Part shown: positions 61,683 through 64,000 of the stretch, one piece after another
Position numbering within the stretch: the first letter of the stretch is position 1
Layout: every line of letters starts with the position of its first letter
NCBI RefSeq assembly: GCF_039543565.1
Contig: NZ_BAABJZ010000009.1
Location: 47,681 to 111,680, forward strand
DNA length: 64,000 nt
Source: Ferrimonas pelagia
GTDB lineage: Bacteria; Pseudomonadota; Gammaproteobacteria; Enterobacterales; Shewanellaceae
Direction of reading: 5' to 3'
The notes under the pieces: model-generated
What the model saw: only the letters and a program-made list of their open reading frames with translations
The model's database searches: none
What the model was told of the DNA's origin: nothing
Made by a program: the position numbers and the translations under genes

Positions 61683-63863
61683 ATGGATGTTAATGTGGCC
61701 ACAACCGATCAAACACAATTAGGGCTTCACCAAGTCTTAGTCCAGGCGGACCCGCCCAAAGCGACCGGCTTTCGCCATCCCCCTTTTGCCCTCCAGATCG
61801 GCCTGATGGTGATCTTTGTCGTCGGGGTGGCGTTTACCCTGCTGCATTTTAACAGCGTGATGCTCAATGAGCGCTTGGCCAGCCGGCGCTTTGCCGAATT
61901 GCAGGTGTTCAGCGATCGCATCAACGAGGCGCTGATGCGCCAGGACGCCTCCCTGCAGTTGATAAGCCAGTTCAGCGTGTTGCCCTTTCAAACGGACACC
62001 CACGGGCTCGGCACCGAGATCGCCGCCACCTTTCTCGAACAGTTGCAGCAGAAATTGTCTCGCTTTCAAACCGTGGCCCTGCTCGACGACGACAGCCATA
62101 CCTTGCTCCAAGTCGGCCAAAACCCCCAAATGGCCATCACCCGACGCGAGCTACAGCAGCAGCGCAGCCAACTGGATCCCAATGAGGTCTATTCATCGCA
62201 ATTGTTCCTCGACAGTAATCAGCTTGCCGCCTACCAGTGGTTGCTGGCACCGCTGCGTGATAACCCGATCGGCGCCAGCTCGATCCTGGCGGTGGTCGAT
62301 ATCAGCGATCTCTGGGAAGGGTTTCATACCCTCAGTGACAATGGGATCCTGCCGTTACTCTTGGTTGACCAGCAAAGCCACAGCATGAATCTAACCGATC
62401 CCAGCAAACCACCGCCTGGGACACTCGGCGAACGCTTCCCCGAGCTGTGGCATCACATGCAAGACAACAGCTTTGGTCAGTTCTCACAAAGCCCCTACCA
62501 TTTCGTCTATATCCAGGTGCGGCCCGATAACGAGTCACCGTTATTTCTGCTGTCTTATATCGATGAGCGCACCAGTAAGCCGGTCGAAGCCCGCTATAAA
62601 CTGCAGTTCTATCTCGGCACCTTGGCGCTGATCGTGATCCTCGCTCGCCTGATGTGGCACCGCCGCTACCAACAAGATCATCGCCAGGGCCGGCAACGAG
62701 CCGAAAGCTTGGCGGAACAGCTGTACCAGAGCAATCAAGCCGCCATGATCTTCGATATCCATGGCCATTGCCTCAGCGCCAATAAGGAACTGTGTCATCA
62801 GCTGGCGCGCCCGTTAAATCGCCTAGATGGACGCCGCTTCCGCCATCTGTTCGACAGCGATCCGCTCAGCATTGATATGATCTGGCAGTTGGCCCGCTCC
62901 TCTGGCTACTGGGAGGGGCAGTTATTCCAGCGGGGCAAGTCGAAAACCGACTTGAAGGTAAACTTAAGGCTCTTAACCTTAAGCCCCAACGAACAGATGG
63001 TGTTACTGCGGATCGAGGAGAGTCCCCACCAGCGAGAGCAAGCGTTGAGGCTCCGTCATATGACCTCCCTCAGCGACTGCGCCAGCGGCCTTGCGCTGCT
63101 GGACATGGAGCAAACCATCCTAGCCTGCAACCCCGCCCTGGCTCGGATCACCGGCCAGCCCCAGGACAAGCTGCCCGGGCGCTCTTGGCAGCGATTCTTG
63201 CCTCTGGTCAATGCCGATATGGTCAAGTCACTCAATCAGCAGTTGAACACGCGCGGCTATTGGCAAGGCCCTTTATGGCTGCAACGAGACGACGGTGACA
63301 CGGTGCGCTGTCTGGCCAATGTCCAACTGGGCGATACCAGCGGGGGGGATGAGCCCTACCAGGTGATCTCCCTGACGCCGATCCAGGATCCCGCGCTGGT
63401 GCAAGACATTCAGGCATTTGCCGGTTTCCATCGCCAGAAGATAAGTAAGGCGTTGGCTCAACTGACTCCGGAGATCGCCAGCCTGATGGTGTTGGATCTC
63501 AGCCGGCATGATCAGATCACCAGCTTTGCCGATGCCGATGCCATGCTCTTTTTGCAGCACAAACTGCTCAGCGCGCTACAAGGCGCCCTGCCGAAAGAGG
63601 CCATTATCGGCAATGAAACCCACCCCAGTGAACTGCATATCCTGCTCCCCGGCTGGGATGACAGCAAAGCCACCCGCTTGGCCGCCAATCTGCTCAATCT
63701 GCTCAAAGACACAGAGATGGATCAACAACTGGTGATCGGCGTGGCGCTCTGTGATGGCCACAGCGAATGGGAGACGCTGCTGGCCCATGCCCACTCCGCC
63801 GTGCAAAGGGCCAAGCTGACCGGTCAAGCTTACTGTCAGGCCTTCACCCGCCACTCGGCCTAA
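61683..63863 (+). CDS. Membrane sensor with PAS domains and degenerate GGDEF-like domain
   Basis: About 726 residues. TM1 (about 36-56), a periplasmic domain of about 245 residues, TM2 (about 305-322: LGTLALIVILARLMW), then two PAS-like domains (about 345-440, AAMIFDIHGHCLSANKELCHQL; about 465-570, GLALLDMEQTILACNPALARITGQ). The last 140 residues resemble a diguanylate cyclase fold (LMVLDLSRHDQITSF, SELHILLPG, AHSAVQRAKLTG), but the GGDEF position reads HPSEL, so cyclase activity is unlikely. There is no EAL domain. An open frame back to 61428 overlaps srmB and its terminator and is rejected; ATG 61683 is the first sensible start, though its Shine-Dalgarno is weak. Confidence 0.72.
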   Translation: MDVNVATTDQTQLGLHQVLVQADPPKATGFRHPPFALQIGLMVIFVVGVAFTLLHFNSVMLNERLASRRFAELQVFSDRINEALMRQDASLQLISQFSVLPFQTDTHGLGTEIAATFLEQLQQKLSRFQTVALLDDDSHTLLQVGQNPQMAITRRELQQQRSQLDPNEVYSSQLFLDSNQLAAYQWLLAPLRDNPIGASSILAVVDISDLWEGFHTLSDNGILPLLLVDQQSHSMNLTDPSKPPPGTLGERFPELWHHMQDNSFGQFSQSPYHFVYIQVRPDNESPLFLLSYIDERTSKPVEARYKLQFYLGTLALIVILARLMWHRRYQQDHRQGRQRAESLAEQLYQSNQAAMIFDIHGHCLSANKELCHQLARPLNRLDGRRFRHLFDSDPLSIDMIWQLARSSGYWEGQLFQRGKSKTDLKVNLRLLTLSPNEQMVLLRIEESPHQREQALRLRHMTSLSDCASGLALLDMEQTILACNPALARITGQPQDKLPGRSWQRFLPLVNADMVKSLNQQLNTRGYWQGPLWLQRDDGDTVRCLANVQLGDTSGGDEPYQVISLTPIQDPALVQDIQAFAGFHRQKISKALAQLTPEIASLMVLDLSRHDQITSFADADAMLFLQHKLLSALQGALPKEAIIGNETHPSELHILLPGWDDSKATRLAANLLNLLKDTEMDQQLVIGVALCDGHSEWETLLAHAHSAVQRAKLTGQAYCQAFTRHSA

Positions 63864-63874
63864 ACCACGCCGTG

Positions 63875-64000
63875 AATCGAGTAGGAGGGGGCCTTGCGGC
63901 CCCCGTCCTCTCACACCACCGGGCATACGGTTCCGTACCACGGCGGTTCAAGTTAAACCTTTGAGCCGCTGATAATGACCCAGCAGCGATATCAGTCCTA
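63875..64000 (-). mobile_element. Group II intron, 3' end (domains V and VI), continues past the window
   Basis: On the minus strand a domain V-like hairpin runs from GAACCGCCG through TACGGAACCGTA to CGGTGGTG (63914-63949). It is followed by GTGAGAGGAC, a GGGGGCC-GCAA-GGCCCCC hairpin (63887-63904) and CTCCTACTCGATT, the usual end of many bacterial group II introns with the branch-point A in the last stem. The 3' splice site would be near 63875, 12 bp after the sensor stop codon. The intron body and any reverse transcriptase/maturase lie to the right of the window. The 3' exon lies to the left. Confidence 0.72.

Noticed and set aside
1..64000. tRNA and rRNA genes
   Set aside because: I read the intergenic regions on both strands and found no cloverleaf with a CCA-type end or conserved T-loop, and no rRNA sequence. 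A short tRNA inside a longer gap cannot be fully excluded by eye.

Overview
The window comes from the chromosome of a GC-rich gammaproteobacterium. Gene content and order (the liu and ivd branched-chain amino acid catabolic operons, paired polar-type flagellins, menA, an lysS/prfB and recJ/dsbC/xerD group, many chemoreceptors and RND pumps) resemble Shewanella-type Alteromonadales. The high GC suggests a Ferrimonas-like relative, but that placement is inference. Almost all of the sequence is ordinary chromosomal coding DNA. The accessory-looking parts are a REP/RAYT region among the flagellin genes (17.4-20.7 kb), a frameshifted antiporter gene (48.1-49.5 kb), a gene-free kilobase (40.1-41.05 kb) and the 3' end of a group II intron at the right edge.

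Layout. 0-9 kb: start of ompW (cut by the edge), an aldo/keto reductase, a YbaY-like lipoprotein, a Na+/alanine-glycine symporter behind a tandem glycine riboswitch, tesB, an atypical SDR, menA and a propionyl-CoA synthetase gene. 9-17.4 kb: liuR-liuABCDE-liuFG, the complete leucine/isovalerate pathway to acetoacetate and acetyl-CoA. 17.4-22 kb: two flagellin genes with sigma-28-like promoters, interrupted by REP repeat clusters and a REP-associated tyrosine transposase. 22.2-30 kb: the ivdABCDEFG operon for valine and isoleucine breakdown on the minus strand. Its promoter carries a LiuR-like palindrome matching the one in front of liuR, plus a TyrR-box-like site. A similar TyrR-like box lies upstream of the branched-chain amino acid transporter gene brnQ at 59.3 kb.

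30-41 kb: a membrane-anchored glutamate-synthase-like flavoprotein, a chemoreceptor, metA with a MetJ-like operator, a degenerate SDR with an uncharacterised partner gene, ygfZ, a DUF4250 protein, a GST, fpr and a dicarboxylate/amino acid symporter. 41-53.3 kb: a tail-anchored PP2C phosphatase, a coiled-coil lipoprotein, lysS and prfB (with the +1 programmed frameshift), a dCache chemoreceptor, a broken NhaC-type antiporter, then recJ, dsbC and xerD. 53.5-64 kb: an RND efflux pair, brnQ, trmN6-srmB, a PAS/degenerate-GGDEF membrane sensor, and the intron end.

Functional theme. Import (BrnQ, AGCS and DAACS symporters), branched-chain amino acid oxidation (liu, ivd) and propionyl-CoA handling (prpE) are concentrated here and appear to share regulatory sites, as expected of an organism that uses amino acids as carbon and energy sources. 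Coordinates of regulatory sites and domain boundaries were read by eye. No database or folding search was run.
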